From positions 49,969-113,968 of the forward strand of contig PLZB01000105.1 in NCBI GenBank assembly GCA_003151955.1: a DNA stretch of 64,000 bases. Direction: 5' to 3'. The translations under genes and the position numbers were made by a program. Origin of the DNA: Acidimicrobiaceae bacterium (GTDB taxonomy: Bacteria; Actinomycetota; Acidimicrobiia; Acidimicrobiales; UBA8190). Of this stretch, positions 57,203 to 64,000 are shown one piece after another; the first letter of the stretch is position 1; each line of letters opens with the position of its first letter. The notes beneath the pieces are model-generated. The model worked only from the letters and a program-made list of their open reading frames with translations, was not told the origin of the DNA and made no database searches.

Positions 57203-57218
57203 TACCGTTCCGGGCGTG
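57203..57218 (+). promoter_or_regulatory. leaderless-type -10 box of the small CxxC protein
   Basis: TACCGT (57203-57208), seven bases, GTG 57216. There is no Shine-Dalgarno. Confidence 0.5.
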
Positions 57219-57404
57219 GAGACCTGCGGGAACTGCACCCAGCCCTCCGCCGACCTCGAGGCCGTCCACCGCGTCTACCTGCTCTTCGACTCGGGCCGGG
57301 TCGTCGGGGCCGAACCGGTGGCCGAGGTCGAGCGATGGTGCCTCTCCTGCCGCACCGTCTACCCCAACGAGCCGACCCACCCGAACGAGCACGCCGGGGG
57401 CTGA
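57216..57404 (+). CDS. small zinc-ribbon-like protein (62 residues)
   Basis: A short protein with two C-x2-C pairs, ETCGNCTQP near the start and RWCLSCRTVYPNE near the end, separated by a strand-rich middle (VHRVYLLFDSGRVV). This is a plausible zinc ribbon. Divergent from panB, with a leaderless-type box seven bases before GTG 57216. I do not know the family. The stop is ten bases from the 3' end of the opposing crcB. Confidence 0.6.
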   Translation: METCGNCTQPSADLEAVHRVYLLFDSGRVVGAEPVAEVERWCLSCRTVYPNEPTHPNEHAGG

Positions 57405-57414
57405 CCGGGTCCCG

Positions 57415-57786
57415 TCAGAGAGCGGCGACCAGGACGATCCCGAGGCCGGCGGCGGCCAGGCTGGTGGCGAGACCTCCGAAGGCGGTGACGGCGGCGGCCC
57501 CGTAGGAACCCTGCTCCGTGAGCCGGACCGTCTCCCAGGACACCGTCGACCAGGTGGTGAAGGCGCCGCAGAACCCCGTCCCCACCAGGGCCCGGCCGGA
57601 GGAGCCGAACCCGTGGTACCAGGTCAGCCCGGTGACGATCCCGAGGACGAGGGAGCCGGCCACGTTGACGACCAGGGTCCCGGCCGGGAATACCCCGGAG
57701 GTCCGGTCCTGGACGGCGCCGTCGGCAAGGTAGCGGGCCACGGCCCCGACCGAGCCGGCCAGCGAGGCCACCAGGGCCAGGATCAC
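57415..57786 (-). CDS. crcB: fluoride channel CrcB/Fluc, subunit 1
   Basis: A 123-residue, four-span membrane protein. The family motifs are GAVARYL at the start, GTLVVNVAGSLVLG (pore Asn) and GTGFCGAFTTWSTVSWET (the F-box and Thr track). Fluc channels let fluoride leave the cell. GTG 57786 overlaps the stop of the second crcB (GTGA), and both may be needed, as heterodimeric pairs are known in some Gram-positives. Confidence 0.92.
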   Translation of the reverse strand: MILALVASLAGSVGAVARYLADGAVQDRTSGVFPAGTLVVNVAGSLVLGIVTGLTWYHGFGSSGRALVGTGFCGAFTTWSTVSWETVRLTEQGSYGAAAVTAFGGLATSLAAAGLGIVLVAAL

Positions 57787-58328
57787 GCCCGGGCCTCCGG
57801 TCCGGTCCGGGTCCCGGGGACCCGCCCCAGGGCCACCCCGACGGCCGCGGCGGCGAGGCCGGCGGCCAGGGTGGCCCCCAGGTAGCCGGCGGCCATGGCC
57901 GGGTGGCCGTCGTGGACGAGGGTGACGGCCTCGACGGCCAGGGTCGACATGGTGGTGAAGGCCCCGCAGAACCCCACGCAGAGGAGAGGACGGAGGAACC
58001 GGCTGGGCCGGAGCCGCTCCAGGATCAGGGCCAGGAGGAAGCCGAGGAGAAAGGCCCCGCCGGTGTTGACGGCGAAGGTGGTGAGGGGGAACCGGCCCGA
58101 GGCCAGGTCGGGGGGCCAGCGGGCCTCGAGGGCGTAGCGGGCCAGGGTCCCCCCGAACCCCCCGACGGCGATGGCGGTGATGACGGCCGGATGGGCCCGG
58201 TGGAGATGGACGCCGGGCCGGTGGGTCGGGGAGGGCTCGGCCGGGTCGGCGGGGTCGAGGTCGGGGTCGATGGGGAGGTCGTCGTCACGCCCCAGGACCC
58301 GCCCCAGCCGTAGGGCCCAACGACTCAA
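57783..58328 (-). CDS. crcB: fluoride channel CrcB/Fluc, subunit 2
   Basis: A 181-residue Fluc protein with an N-terminal soluble extension (RDDDLPIDPDLDPADPAEPSP) before the channel. The channel motifs are GGFGGTLARYALE, LTTFAVNTGGAFLLGFLL and VGFCGAFTTMSTLAVEAV. The TTG start overlaps the VKOR stop (TTGA). In place of a fluoride riboswitch, the pair is expressed as the end of the DUF929-VKOR operon. Confidence 0.9.
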   Translation of the reverse strand: MSRWALRLGRVLGRDDDLPIDPDLDPADPAEPSPTHRPGVHLHRAHPAVITAIAVGGFGGTLARYALEARWPPDLASGRFPLTTFAVNTGGAFLLGFLLALILERLRPSRFLRPLLCVGFCGAFTTMSTLAVEAVTLVHDGHPAMAAGYLGATLAAGLAAAAVGVALGRVPGTRTGPEARA

Positions 58329-58897
58329 CCCTGATCGTCCCCCTGGGCCGCTTCCCATTCGGCCCAGGCCTGACGGCGAGCCATCAGGGGGGCCGTAGCC
58401 ACGATGAGGATGAACAGGAGGAACGTCACCACATGGACTCCGGTGCACCAGAGGCAGATGGCCCTGAGCTGGTAGAGCTCCACCACCAGCAGGTAGATGA
58501 CCATTCCGATTCCCGAGGCGGCCATCCCGACGCGAAGCCAGGCGATCCGTCGGTCGACCATCTGCCAGACGGCCGGGATGTTGACGGCGGTCATGGCGAC
58601 GTAGAAGAGGAGGCCGAGGAGGGCGACCGGAATATGGCCGAAGATCTCCGATTGGGCGCTGGTCGTCACGAGGGCACAGTTGACGAAACCGTGCGCGCTG
58701 CAAATGGGGAGTTTCCCGGTGAAATGATCGTAGGTCAGGTAGATGGCGTCGCCGAGCCCCGCCAGGCACAGGAGAAAGGCAAGCCAGGGGACCCACCGGG
58801 GCAGGGTCGGGGCCTCGGGCGTCCCCTCGACGTCGACGACCCCGTCACCGTCGGCGACTCCGGAGGGATCTTCGGGTCCCTCTCGAACCTGGGTCAC
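58325..58897 (-). CDS. vitamin K epoxide reductase-family membrane protein
   Basis: A roughly 190-residue VKOR homologue that reoxidises extracytoplasmic thiol oxidases using quinone. The loop C-S-A-H-G-F-V-N-C (KLPICSAHGFVNC) and the active pair C-L-W-C (RAICLWCTGV) are the two redox cysteine pairs. Four to five spans follow the family (WVPWLAFLLCLAGLGDAIYLTYDHF, IPVALLGLLFYVAM, IGMVIYLLVVELY). The GTG at 58897 is used; an in-frame TTG at 58921 is possible. Next to DUF929, a thioredoxin-like partner, it forms a disulfide-bond pathway. Confidence 0.88.
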   Translation of the reverse strand: MTQVREGPEDPSGVADGDGVVDVEGTPEAPTLPRWVPWLAFLLCLAGLGDAIYLTYDHFTGKLPICSAHGFVNCALVTTSAQSEIFGHIPVALLGLLFYVAMTAVNIPAVWQMVDRRIAWLRVGMAASGIGMVIYLLVVELYQLRAICLWCTGVHVVTFLLFILIVATAPLMARRQAWAEWEAAQGDDQG

Positions 58898-58907
58898 GGC
58901 CGCCTGC

Positions 58908-59939
58908 TCACTTGATCCCAATCTTGGTCTTCGCCTGGGTCACGGGCGCCGAAGAGCAGACCGCCGATGGCTGCTCGCCATCGATCGAGCAGATGCCGGC
59001 AATGACGTAGGTCGCCGTGCCCACGATGGCCTGAGCCGATGGGAGGGATGAGTTGCCGAGGGTCGCCTGGATCTCGTCGGCTGTCAGACCGCTGAGGCTG
59101 GTCGGGAGGTAGCTCGGAGTGGTGACCAGCACCTGGTTCCCGATGTCGAGGAACGGATAACCCTGAGGATTGTCATATTTCTGCCAGAGCGCCGCCATCC
59201 AACTGGGCGGGGTCTGGAGGTTGGCCCGGAGATTGTTCTGAACCTCGCTGGTGGCGAAGTTGATGAGCGTGCTCGTGTAGCTGGCGGAAGGGTAGAAGCT
59301 GAAGGTCACGGTCGAGGGGTAGACATCGCTCGAGGACGACGTGGTCTGGTTCAGTTGGCCGAACTTCCCGAATTGGCCGAGAGCCATCACCAGAGCCCAC
59401 CGCTCGCCAGCGCAGTAGGGACAGAATTCGGCACCCACAAAAGCCACGGTTGGGAGCGTGCTGCCTGGAGCGACGAGGGCGGCTGTTCCGGCGGGAGTCA
59501 GCGTAGGGGCCGTGACCGAGGAGGGAAATCCGACCTTTTCCGCCAACGTCGGGTTCCAGCCCGTCTGGACGGCGTCGGTGATGGTCTGGGGCATGGCCTG
59601 ACGCAAGGGCGCGGGGGGTGGTGGGGTGGTCTTGTTGCCGCCAAGAGCCACGAACGCGATGAGGATGACGACGCCCACCACCACGACACCGATTGCCCCG
59701 AAGGCGAGGGTTGATGCGGAGAACCGGCTGGGCGGTCTGGTCGGCGGCCGAGGGGCGCCCGGGGGGCGCTTGGCCGGAGGACGGCCGGGAAGGCGACCGG
59801 CGGCGGACTTGGCCGCGCCCTGGGCCTTTCCCGCCGCGGGACGGCCCCCGGCGGTGCTCTGCTGCCGGCCGGTCGGACCGCCCTTGGGTCGACCGCCGCC
59901 GTTGCCGGCCTTGCTCCCACCTGGCTCTGCTGGACTCAC
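58908..59939 (-). CDS. DUF929 thioredoxin-like membrane-anchored protein
   Basis: A 343-residue protein. About 75 residues of Gly/Pro/Lys-rich disordered N-terminus are followed by one span (AFGAIGVVVVGVVILIAFVALGG) and an extracytoplasmic DUF929/thioredoxin-like domain with C-P-Y-C (GAEFCPYCAGERWALVMALG). TFSFYPSASYTSTLINF also fits. It probably oxidises or isomerises disulfides in exported proteins and is recycled by the VKOR gene product just downstream. GTG 59939 is the start. Codon choice is poorer in C at third positions than in its neighbours. Confidence 0.82.
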   Translation of the reverse strand: MSPAEPGGSKAGNGGGRPKGGPTGRQQSTAGGRPAAGKAQGAAKSAAGRLPGRPPAKRPPGAPRPPTRPPSRFSASTLAFGAIGVVVVGVVILIAFVALGGNKTTPPPPAPLRQAMPQTITDAVQTGWNPTLAEKVGFPSSVTAPTLTPAGTAALVAPGSTLPTVAFVGAEFCPYCAGERWALVMALGQFGKFGQLNQTTSSSSDVYPSTVTFSFYPSASYTSTLINFATSEVQNNLRANLQTPPSWMAALWQKYDNPQGYPFLDIGNQVLVTTPSYLPTSLSGLTADEIQATLGNSSLPSAQAIVGTATYVIAGICSIDGEQPSAVCSSAPVTQAKTKIGIK

Positions 59940-60195
59940 CGGGCTGACCCCTGTCTCGTTCGGACACCGTGGCGAAAATCGGGACCATGTTGCCCCATGG
60001 CGGGGCCCTCTTGGGCGCGCCCGGATTCCCGGGTCGTCCCCGAGGGGCCCTCATCCGTGGCGAACGCCGGGCCGGGTCGTGGTCAATGGGCCCAATTCGG
60101 AGAGACCGGTGAGGCGTATTGACGTCTCGGGGCCGGCTCCGTATCCTCCGGTCAGGCGAATGCGCGGTGGCTTTCGCCCTGAGGAGGAAGGGCGG

Positions 60196-60621
60196 TTGGG
60201 CGTGCGCAAAGGCTTTGCAGTTGGTGGCACAGCGGTGACTCTGCTTGGGAGTGCAGCCCTCGGTGCGACGTTGGCGCCCCCGTCGGCCGGGGCGACATCG
60301 ACCTTCTACTACGACGGTGCCTACTCGGCACCCGAGATCGGAATCGTTGATGTGAACGGAACCGGGTGGGAAGGCGGTGCCGTCAACGCATCCGGATCCC
60401 CCGTCACGGGGCATGTTCTGGTCACGTACGCCGGCAACATCGAAACCTGGACGAGCGACGGTACCCTCCCGCCCCACACCGGCGTGTTCACCGGTCTCGT
60501 CGGCGACATGTGCTACCCCCAGTACGGGGAATTCCAGGTGATGTGGAAGAACAGCTCGGACCAGGTTCTCGAGACTTGGAACATCGGCGGCGTCGACTGC
60601 TTGCCTGGCCCGGGTCTCTGA
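60196..60621 (+). CDS. small secreted protein
   Basis: A 141-residue exported protein. The signal peptide is VRKGFAVGGTAVTLLGSAALGATLA, with cleavage near SAGA. The mature part (STFYYDGAYSAPEIGIVDVNGTGW..., LPPHTGVFTGLVGDMCYPQYGEFQVMWKN) is rich in beta-strand patterns and has two cysteines that could pair. No family recognised. TTG 60196 lies eight bases after AGGAGG; GTG 60202 is the alternative start. GC content is below the window's norm. Confidence 0.6.
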   Translation: MGVRKGFAVGGTAVTLLGSAALGATLAPPSAGATSTFYYDGAYSAPEIGIVDVNGTGWEGGAVNASGSPVTGHVLVTYAGNIETWTSDGTLPPHTGVFTGLVGDMCYPQYGEFQVMWKNSSDQVLETWNIGGVDCLPGPGL

Positions 60622-60684
60622 GCCGTCGGTTCGGCCCGCGGACTGAAGCACCCTGAGTCAAGCAGCTCTGTCCTGGCAGGCCGT

Positions 60685-61305
60685 CTATCCGTTGCGGCGG
60701 CGTCTACCGAGGGCCTGTCCGGATTTGGCTATTCCTTCGTAGTCCTGGCGATAGAGAGCCAGGATCTTGCGGTCCCACAACCTGCCGTCGAAGTAGGTGT
60801 GGTCGACAAGCGTTCCTTCGTCTCGGAACCATGTGAGGGCCGAGGCGAACTGCGCGAGGTTGTACTCGGGAACCTCGAAGTAGAGCTTGCGGAGCCGGTA
60901 ACACGCGAACAGGTAGCCGAGAAACAGGTCGACGGCTTCGATACCCACCCCGGATCCGGTCGCGTCGGCGATCATCGCGGCAGCCACGTAAGCGTACCCG
61001 TGATTCAGGTCGGCGTTGTATGCGGTCACCGTTCCGAGACACGCCCCCGTCTGACGCTCAGCCACGATGAACTGGGTCAGGACGCCCGACCAGAGCGACT
61101 GCTCGAACGTCTCTCTTCTCGGGACGAGGCCGTTGAATCGCCACCGAACACCGACCGATTCGTCGATGGCGAGCTGATACAGGAACTCCACGTGCTCCGC
61201 CCCGACGGGAACGAGAACGACTGACCTGCCTGTCCGAGAGATCGTCCTCAGTTCCCCGTGGCCCGAGGGCCCAGCAGTGTTGTCCTGTCGCGCCTCGCTA
61301 CTCAA
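60685..61305 (-). CDS. GNAT-family N-acetyltransferase-like protein
   Basis: A 206-residue GNAT protein. VVLVPVGAEHVEFLYQLAIDE is the first strand/helix, TQFIVAERQTGACLGTVTAYNADLNHGYAYVAAAM the central sheet, and GSGVGIEAVDLFLGYLFACYRLRKLYFEVPEYN the acyl-CoA loop/helix and following strand. The start is TTG 61305, overlapping the SnoaL stop by eight bases. It is the last gene of the ACP-SnoaL-GNAT unit, so acyl-ACP rather than acetyl-CoA may be the donor (inference). Base composition is unusually low: 36 of 60 G+C at 60781-60840. Confidence 0.72.
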   Translation of the reverse strand: MSSEARQDNTAGPSGHGELRTISRTGRSVVLVPVGAEHVEFLYQLAIDESVGVRWRFNGLVPRRETFEQSLWSGVLTQFIVAERQTGACLGTVTAYNADLNHGYAYVAAAMIADATGSGVGIEAVDLFLGYLFACYRLRKLYFEVPEYNLAQFASALTWFRDEGTLVDHTYFDGRLWDRKILALYRQDYEGIAKSGQALGRRRRNG

Positions 61306-61792
61306 TTCGAGCCCGTCCCCATCGCATCTGGAGCCTTCCCTCCCTCGCTCGGAAGATTCCCACGCACTGGTAAGAGACGTGGATCGAGTCAGCGACGACG
61401 GTGCCCCCGCCTTCCCTGGTCCTGAACCAAACATCTGTGCCCCCGACACCCAGCCTCCTGACCGGGCCCAACTCCTGATGCTGCACAGCTTGGTCGACGG
61501 AGAGGAGGCCTTCTCCGAACAGGCGATAGGCGATTCGGTCGGGTCCCCCCTCGAAGATCTCCTCCAGAGCGAAGCGGATGTCCACCCCCGGTTGGGCCAG
61601 GACGCCGACGAACTTCTGGATGTCCTCGATCGAGCCCCGGCGAGGCTGCGCCGGCTCGATGACCCCTGGAACAATCAACGGGTCGAAGTCGCAGAAGTCA
61701 GGGGAGAAGATCTCCTGGATCACTCCAAGATCCTGCCTGTTGAGGACGTCGTCAACGAACGTCACCACCAGGTCGCTCCCCCCCAGTGCCAC
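61298..61792 (-). CDS. SnoaL/NTF2-like protein
   Basis: A 164-residue protein with an NTF2-like fold. The start of the domain (VVTFVDDVLNRQDLGVIQEIFSPDFCDFD) and the later strands (RIAYRLFGEGLL, TVVADSIHVSYQCVGIFRAREGRLQMRWG) match SnoaL-like polyketide cyclases. Because many SnoaL relatives have other roles, cyclase activity is not certain. GTG 61792 is one base from the ACP stop, and its end overlaps the GNAT start. It belongs to the low-GC cassette. Confidence 0.68.
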   Translation of the reverse strand: MALGGSDLVVTFVDDVLNRQDLGVIQEIFSPDFCDFDPLIVPGVIEPAQPRRGSIEDIQKFVGVLAQPGVDIRFALEEIFEGGPDRIAYRLFGEGLLSVDQAVQHQELGPVRRLGVGGTDVWFRTREGGGTVVADSIHVSYQCVGIFRAREGRLQMRWGRARIE

Positions 61793-61793
61793 C

Positions 61794-62099
61794 TCAACTG
61801 TTCCCGTTGTGTTCGTCGAGTTCGGGGGAAAGCTCCTCGAAGTAGTCCAGCGCATCCCCCAGGGTCACGAGCCTCGGGTATTCCTCAGGAGCCTCTCCCT
61901 CCGGGAGGCCGACAAGATCCTCGATGAACGCTATGAGCTCGATCACCTTCAGCGAGTCGAAGTCGCACTCCTCGACCAGCAGGGCCCCGGGCTCGACTCC
62001 CGATGGGAGCTGGAATTCCTGCACGATGGCATTCCGGACGGTTACTCGGCTCACGACACCTGGCCCCCTGGAACGGTCGGTCTGGAAATGGTCGGCCAC
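61794..62099 (-). CDS. acyl carrier protein
   Basis: A carrier protein of up to 101 residues. The phosphopantetheine site is D-S-L in CDFDSLKVIELIAFIEDLVGL, with a typical helix 2 after it. TVRNAIVQEF is helix 1. It should carry acyl chains as thioesters for a dedicated enzyme; no synthase is visible in the window. The GTG at 62099 is the longest start; GTG 62054 would give an 86-residue ACP that fits better in length. It is the first gene of the ACP-SnoaL-GNAT unit. Confidence 0.72.
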   Translation of the reverse strand: MADHFQTDRSRGPGVVSRVTVRNAIVQEFQLPSGVEPGALLVEECDFDSLKVIELIAFIEDLVGLPEGEAPEEYPRLVTLGDALDYFEELSPELDEHNGNS

Positions 62100-62144
62100 C
62101 CTGAAGGGTGACGCCGAGACTATCCCCTACAGACGGCCCGGGTC

Positions 62145-62582
62145 TCAGCCGTTGTTCCGGGCCGCCAGCCGGGCCGCAGCCCGGTGGCGGCCACCGGCCG
62201 GGTACATCCGGGCCAGGTGGTTCCAGGCGCAGGCCGGACAGACCTCGACCACGTAGCAGGCCACCTCGTCGGCCCGACGGCAGAGCCGGGCCAGGGCGGC
62301 CGGGGTGGTCGGGCAGGTCCCGTTGGGTGGGAGCCGGGCCCCGAAGACGTAGGTCACGTGGACGACCCTGGCCTCCTCGCAGATGGGGCAGTCCTCGGGG
62401 AGCTCGGTCCCGATGTTCCGGGCGGCCCGGAGGAGCTCGGGGTGGGCGTCACAGACGTCGAGCCGGGAGAGCCGGCCCTTCTGGAATTCCCTGACGACGG
62501 CGTTACGGGCCAGGCGGTACTCGACGCGGCCACCGGAGCCGGTGACGGGAAATCCCCGCAGGGCCGAGGGGCCGAAGCTCAT
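62145..62582 (-). CDS. DUF5318 protein
   Basis: A 145-residue actinobacterial protein of unknown function with a treble-clef or zinc-finger look: CPICEEARVVHVTYVFG, GTCPTTPAAL and VVEVCPACAWNHLARMY supply C-x2-C pairs. VEYRLARNAVVREFQKGRLSRLDVCDAHPELLRAARNIG is the conserved N-terminus. In mycobacteria the homologue lies near the PadR-ino1 pair, as here. Convergent with nothing; its ATG 62582 faces the PadR promoter region. Confidence 0.85.
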   Translation of the reverse strand: MSFGPSALRGFPVTGSGGRVEYRLARNAVVREFQKGRLSRLDVCDAHPELLRAARNIGTELPEDCPICEEARVVHVTYVFGARLPPNGTCPTTPAALARLCRRADEVACYVVEVCPACAWNHLARMYPAGGRHRAAARLAARNNG

Positions 62583-62656
62583 CGCCGCCCAGGATACCTG
62601 GGGCCGTCCCCCCCAGCCATGGATTTCCTTACCCGGAGAGGGGCGCTAACTTTTGT

Positions 62657-62687
62657 TTGCACTGCCCTCGATATATCGCTACGATAT
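62657..62687 (+). promoter_or_regulatory. padR-ino1 promoter with overlapping operator
   Basis: TTGCAC (62657-62662) and TACGAT (62680-62685) are 17 bases apart. The dyad ATATCG-CTA-CGATAT (62673-62687) and the palindrome CGATATATCG (62669-62678) cover the -10 region. AT-rich dyads of this kind are typical PadR targets, so autorepression is likely. Confidence 0.6.
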
Positions 62688-62752
62688 GTCCCAGCGATGC
62701 ATTCGAACCCCATTTCCCCCGCCGGTCCCTCCTCCGTCCCCGGAGAGGGCTG

Positions 62753-63439
62753 ATGCTCGAGCTGGCCATCCTCGGCCTCCTCGAGGACCAGGAGCTCCAC
62801 GGCTACGAGATCCGGAAGCGCCTCCGGGACGAGCTCGGGGTCTTCTCCAACGTCTCCTTCGGCTCCCTCTACCCCGCCCTCTCCCGACTGGAGCGGTCCG
62901 GGGCGCTCGAGGCCGTCGAGGAGACCGACCGCCCGGCGGCCCCCCCGGTGCCGATGACGGGGTCCCTGAGCGGGGAGCGGGCCGCCATGCGGGCGGCCCG
63001 GACCACCTCGACCCGGGGACGGCGGGGCCGGAAGGTCTACCGGATCACCGAGGAGGGCCGGCGGCAGTTCACGGTCCTCCTCGACAGCGACCCCGGACCC
63101 GACGACGCCCGGAGCTTCGGCCTCCGGCTGGCCTTCGCCCGCTATCTCCCCCCCCAGGCCCGGCTCCGGCTCCTCGAGCGCCGCCGGGCCCAGCTGGCCG
63201 AGCGGCTCAGCGAGACCCGGGCCGCGGCCCGGGACGCCGAGAGCCGGCTCGACCCCTACGCCCGGTCCCTCGTGGAGCACACCACGGAGTCGACCGAGCA
63301 GGACATCAGTTGGCTCGACCGGCTCATCGAGGCCGAGCGGGCCCGGGTGCCGGCCGCCCCGGCGTCGACTCGTGCGACCGGCCCCGCCGGCGCCGAACTC
63401 ACCGTTTCGACGGTTGTCAGAGAAGGAGAGATCCGATGA
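62753..63439 (+). CDS. PadR-family transcriptional regulator
   Basis: A 228-residue PadR. The winged helix is [54 protein letters not shown]; the wing carries an insertion ([13 protein letters not shown]..., about 60-90) before [12 protein letters not shown]. The C-terminal helical dimerisation part is long. ATG 62753 follows GGAGAGGG. It overlaps ino1 by four bases (ATGA), as in mycobacteria, and probably controls itself and inositol synthesis. Confidence 0.9.
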   Translation: MLELAILGLLEDQELHGYEIRKRLRDELGVFSNVSFGSLYPALSRLERSGALEAVEETDRPAAPPVPMTGSLSGERAAMRAARTTSTRGRRGRKVYRITEEGRRQFTVLLDSDPGPDDARSFGLRLAFARYLPPQARLRLLERRRAQLAERLSETRAAARDAESRLDPYARSLVEHTTESTEQDISWLDRLIEAERARVPAAPASTRATGPAGAELTVSTVVREGEIR

Positions 63440-64000
63440 GCAAGGTCAAGGTGGCGATCGCCGGCGTCGGGAACTGCGCCAGCTCCCTCGTCCAGGGCGT
63501 CGAGTACTACCGGGAGGCCGATCCCTCCGAGACGGTCCCCGGCCTCATGCACGTCGAGCTCGGCGGCTACCACGTCGGGGACGTCGAATTCGTGGCCGCC
63601 TTCGACGTGGACGCCACCAAGGTCGGGATCGACCTGGGCAAGGCCATCTGGGCCGGCCAGAACAACACCATCAAGTTCTCCCCCGTGGGCCATCTCGACG
63701 TCACCGTCCAACGGGGACCCACTCTCGACGGCCTGGGCACCTACTACCGGGACACCGTCGAGGAGTCCCCGGCCGAGCCCGTCGACGTGGCCCAGGCCCT
63801 GCGCGACAGCGGGGCCGACGTCCTCGTGAGCTACCTCCCCGTCGGCTCGGAGGAGGCCCAGCGGATGTATGCCCAGGCCTGCCTGGACGCCGGGGTCGGC
63901 TTCGTGAACGCCATTCCCGTCTTCATCGCCAGCGACCCGACCTGGGCCCGGAAGTTCCGGGACGCCGGCCTCCCCATCGTGGGGGACGACATCAAGAGCC
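63436..64000 (+). CDS. ino1: inositol-3-phosphate synthase, N-terminal part
   Basis: The first 188 codons of myo-inositol-1-phosphate synthase, cut by the window end. [22 protein letters not shown] is the NAD-binding start of the short actinobacterial form. [39 protein letters not shown] and [15 protein letters not shown] follow. It turns glucose-6-phosphate into inositol-3-phosphate, the precursor of phosphatidylinositol and mycothiol. ATG 63436 has a strong AGAAGGAG site. Confidence 0.96.
   Translation, partial: MSKVKVAIAGVGNCASSLVQGVEYYREADPSETVPGLMHVELGGYHVGDVEFVAAFDVDATKVGIDLGKAIWAGQNNTIKFSPVGHLDVTVQRGPTLDGLGTYYRDTVEESPAEPVDVAQALRDSGADVLVSYLPVGSEEAQRMYAQACLDAGVGFVNAIPVFIASDPTWARKFRDAGLPIVGDDIKS

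Noticed and set aside
58300..58330. Fluoride riboswitch before crcB
   Set aside because: There is no intergenic space; crcB starts inside the VKOR stop.
1..64000. tRNA, rRNA, insertion sequences or prophage genes
   Set aside because: I found no transposase, integrase, phage structural gene, or cloverleaf/rRNA-like sequence by eye; a tRNAscan/Infernal run would settle small RNAs.

Overview
The window is about 64 kb of very GC-rich DNA, densely packed with genes, and looks like the chromosome of an actinobacterium. Several genes fit that group: the mismatch endonuclease NucS, an AftD-type (DUF3367) arabinofuranosyltransferase, a mycobacterial-type inositol-3-phosphate synthase behind a PadR regulator and DUF5318, two DUF2505 proteins, and a dnaB-rplI-rpsR-ssb-rpsF ribosomal/replication block. 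Surface proteins carrying GSDGGVFAFGDA repeats suggest class Acidimicrobiia; that assignment is an inference from family content. I see no rRNA, tRNA, CRISPR array, prophage or insertion sequence.

Layout. 0-4.4 kb: end of a membrane desaturase, then a DinB/methyltransferase pair divergent from a TetR-sulfatase operon, then a VOC protein. 4.4-13.3 kb: two cyclic-di-GMP enzymes (PAS-GAF-GGDEF-EAL and a membrane GGDEF), an SDR-serB pair, a VOC protein, a decayed sterol-desaturase-like gene and a TTC38-type TPR protein. 13.3-18.7 kb: a toxin-antitoxin-like pair, ilvA, a fused EtfB-EtfA protein divergent from an SDR, and nucS. 18.9-29.3 kb: a secreted protein, a nitrobindin-like protein, a frameshifted F420/luciferase-like pseudogene, nitroreductase, DUF2505, ABC-F, a DEAD-box helicase, a CoA-transferase, a tandem CAP-like lipoprotein and an epoxide-hydrolase-like protein. 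29.4-34.3 kb: a tiny membrane protein translationally coupled to two TIGR03032-like proteins, then a 799-residue hydrolase-like/secretion/six-repeat fusion. 34.3-44.8 kb: DUF2505, a GntR(YtrA)-led membrane operon (DUF1648, YfhO-like), an opposing GT-C glycosyltransferase, then AftD plus a sugar epimerase. 44.8-51.7 kb: dienelactone hydrolase, RecQ with a phosphoribosyltransferase-like tail, a di-iron protein/SCP2/ferredoxin cassette, a polysaccharide deacetylase and a beta-helix protein. 51.7-56.2 kb: dnaB carrying a class 3 intein, then rplI, rpsR, ssb, rpsF. 56.3-64 kb: panB, two fluoride channels with VKOR and DUF929, a lower-GC ACP/SnoaL/GNAT cassette, DUF5318, PadR and the start of ino1.

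Two themes run through the window. First, operons are joined by 1-4 nt stop/start overlaps (GTGA, TTGA, TGATG). Second, many single genes and operon heads have a TAnnnT hexamer 6-7 nt before the start codon and no Shine-Dalgarno, the arrangement expected for leaderless mRNAs. Three loci are visibly broken (the first desaturase, the sterol-desaturase-like gene and the luciferase-like gene). The stretch around 58.9-62.1 kb is poorer in GC than its surroundings and separates two blocks that are neighbours in mycobacteria, so it is a candidate acquired region.
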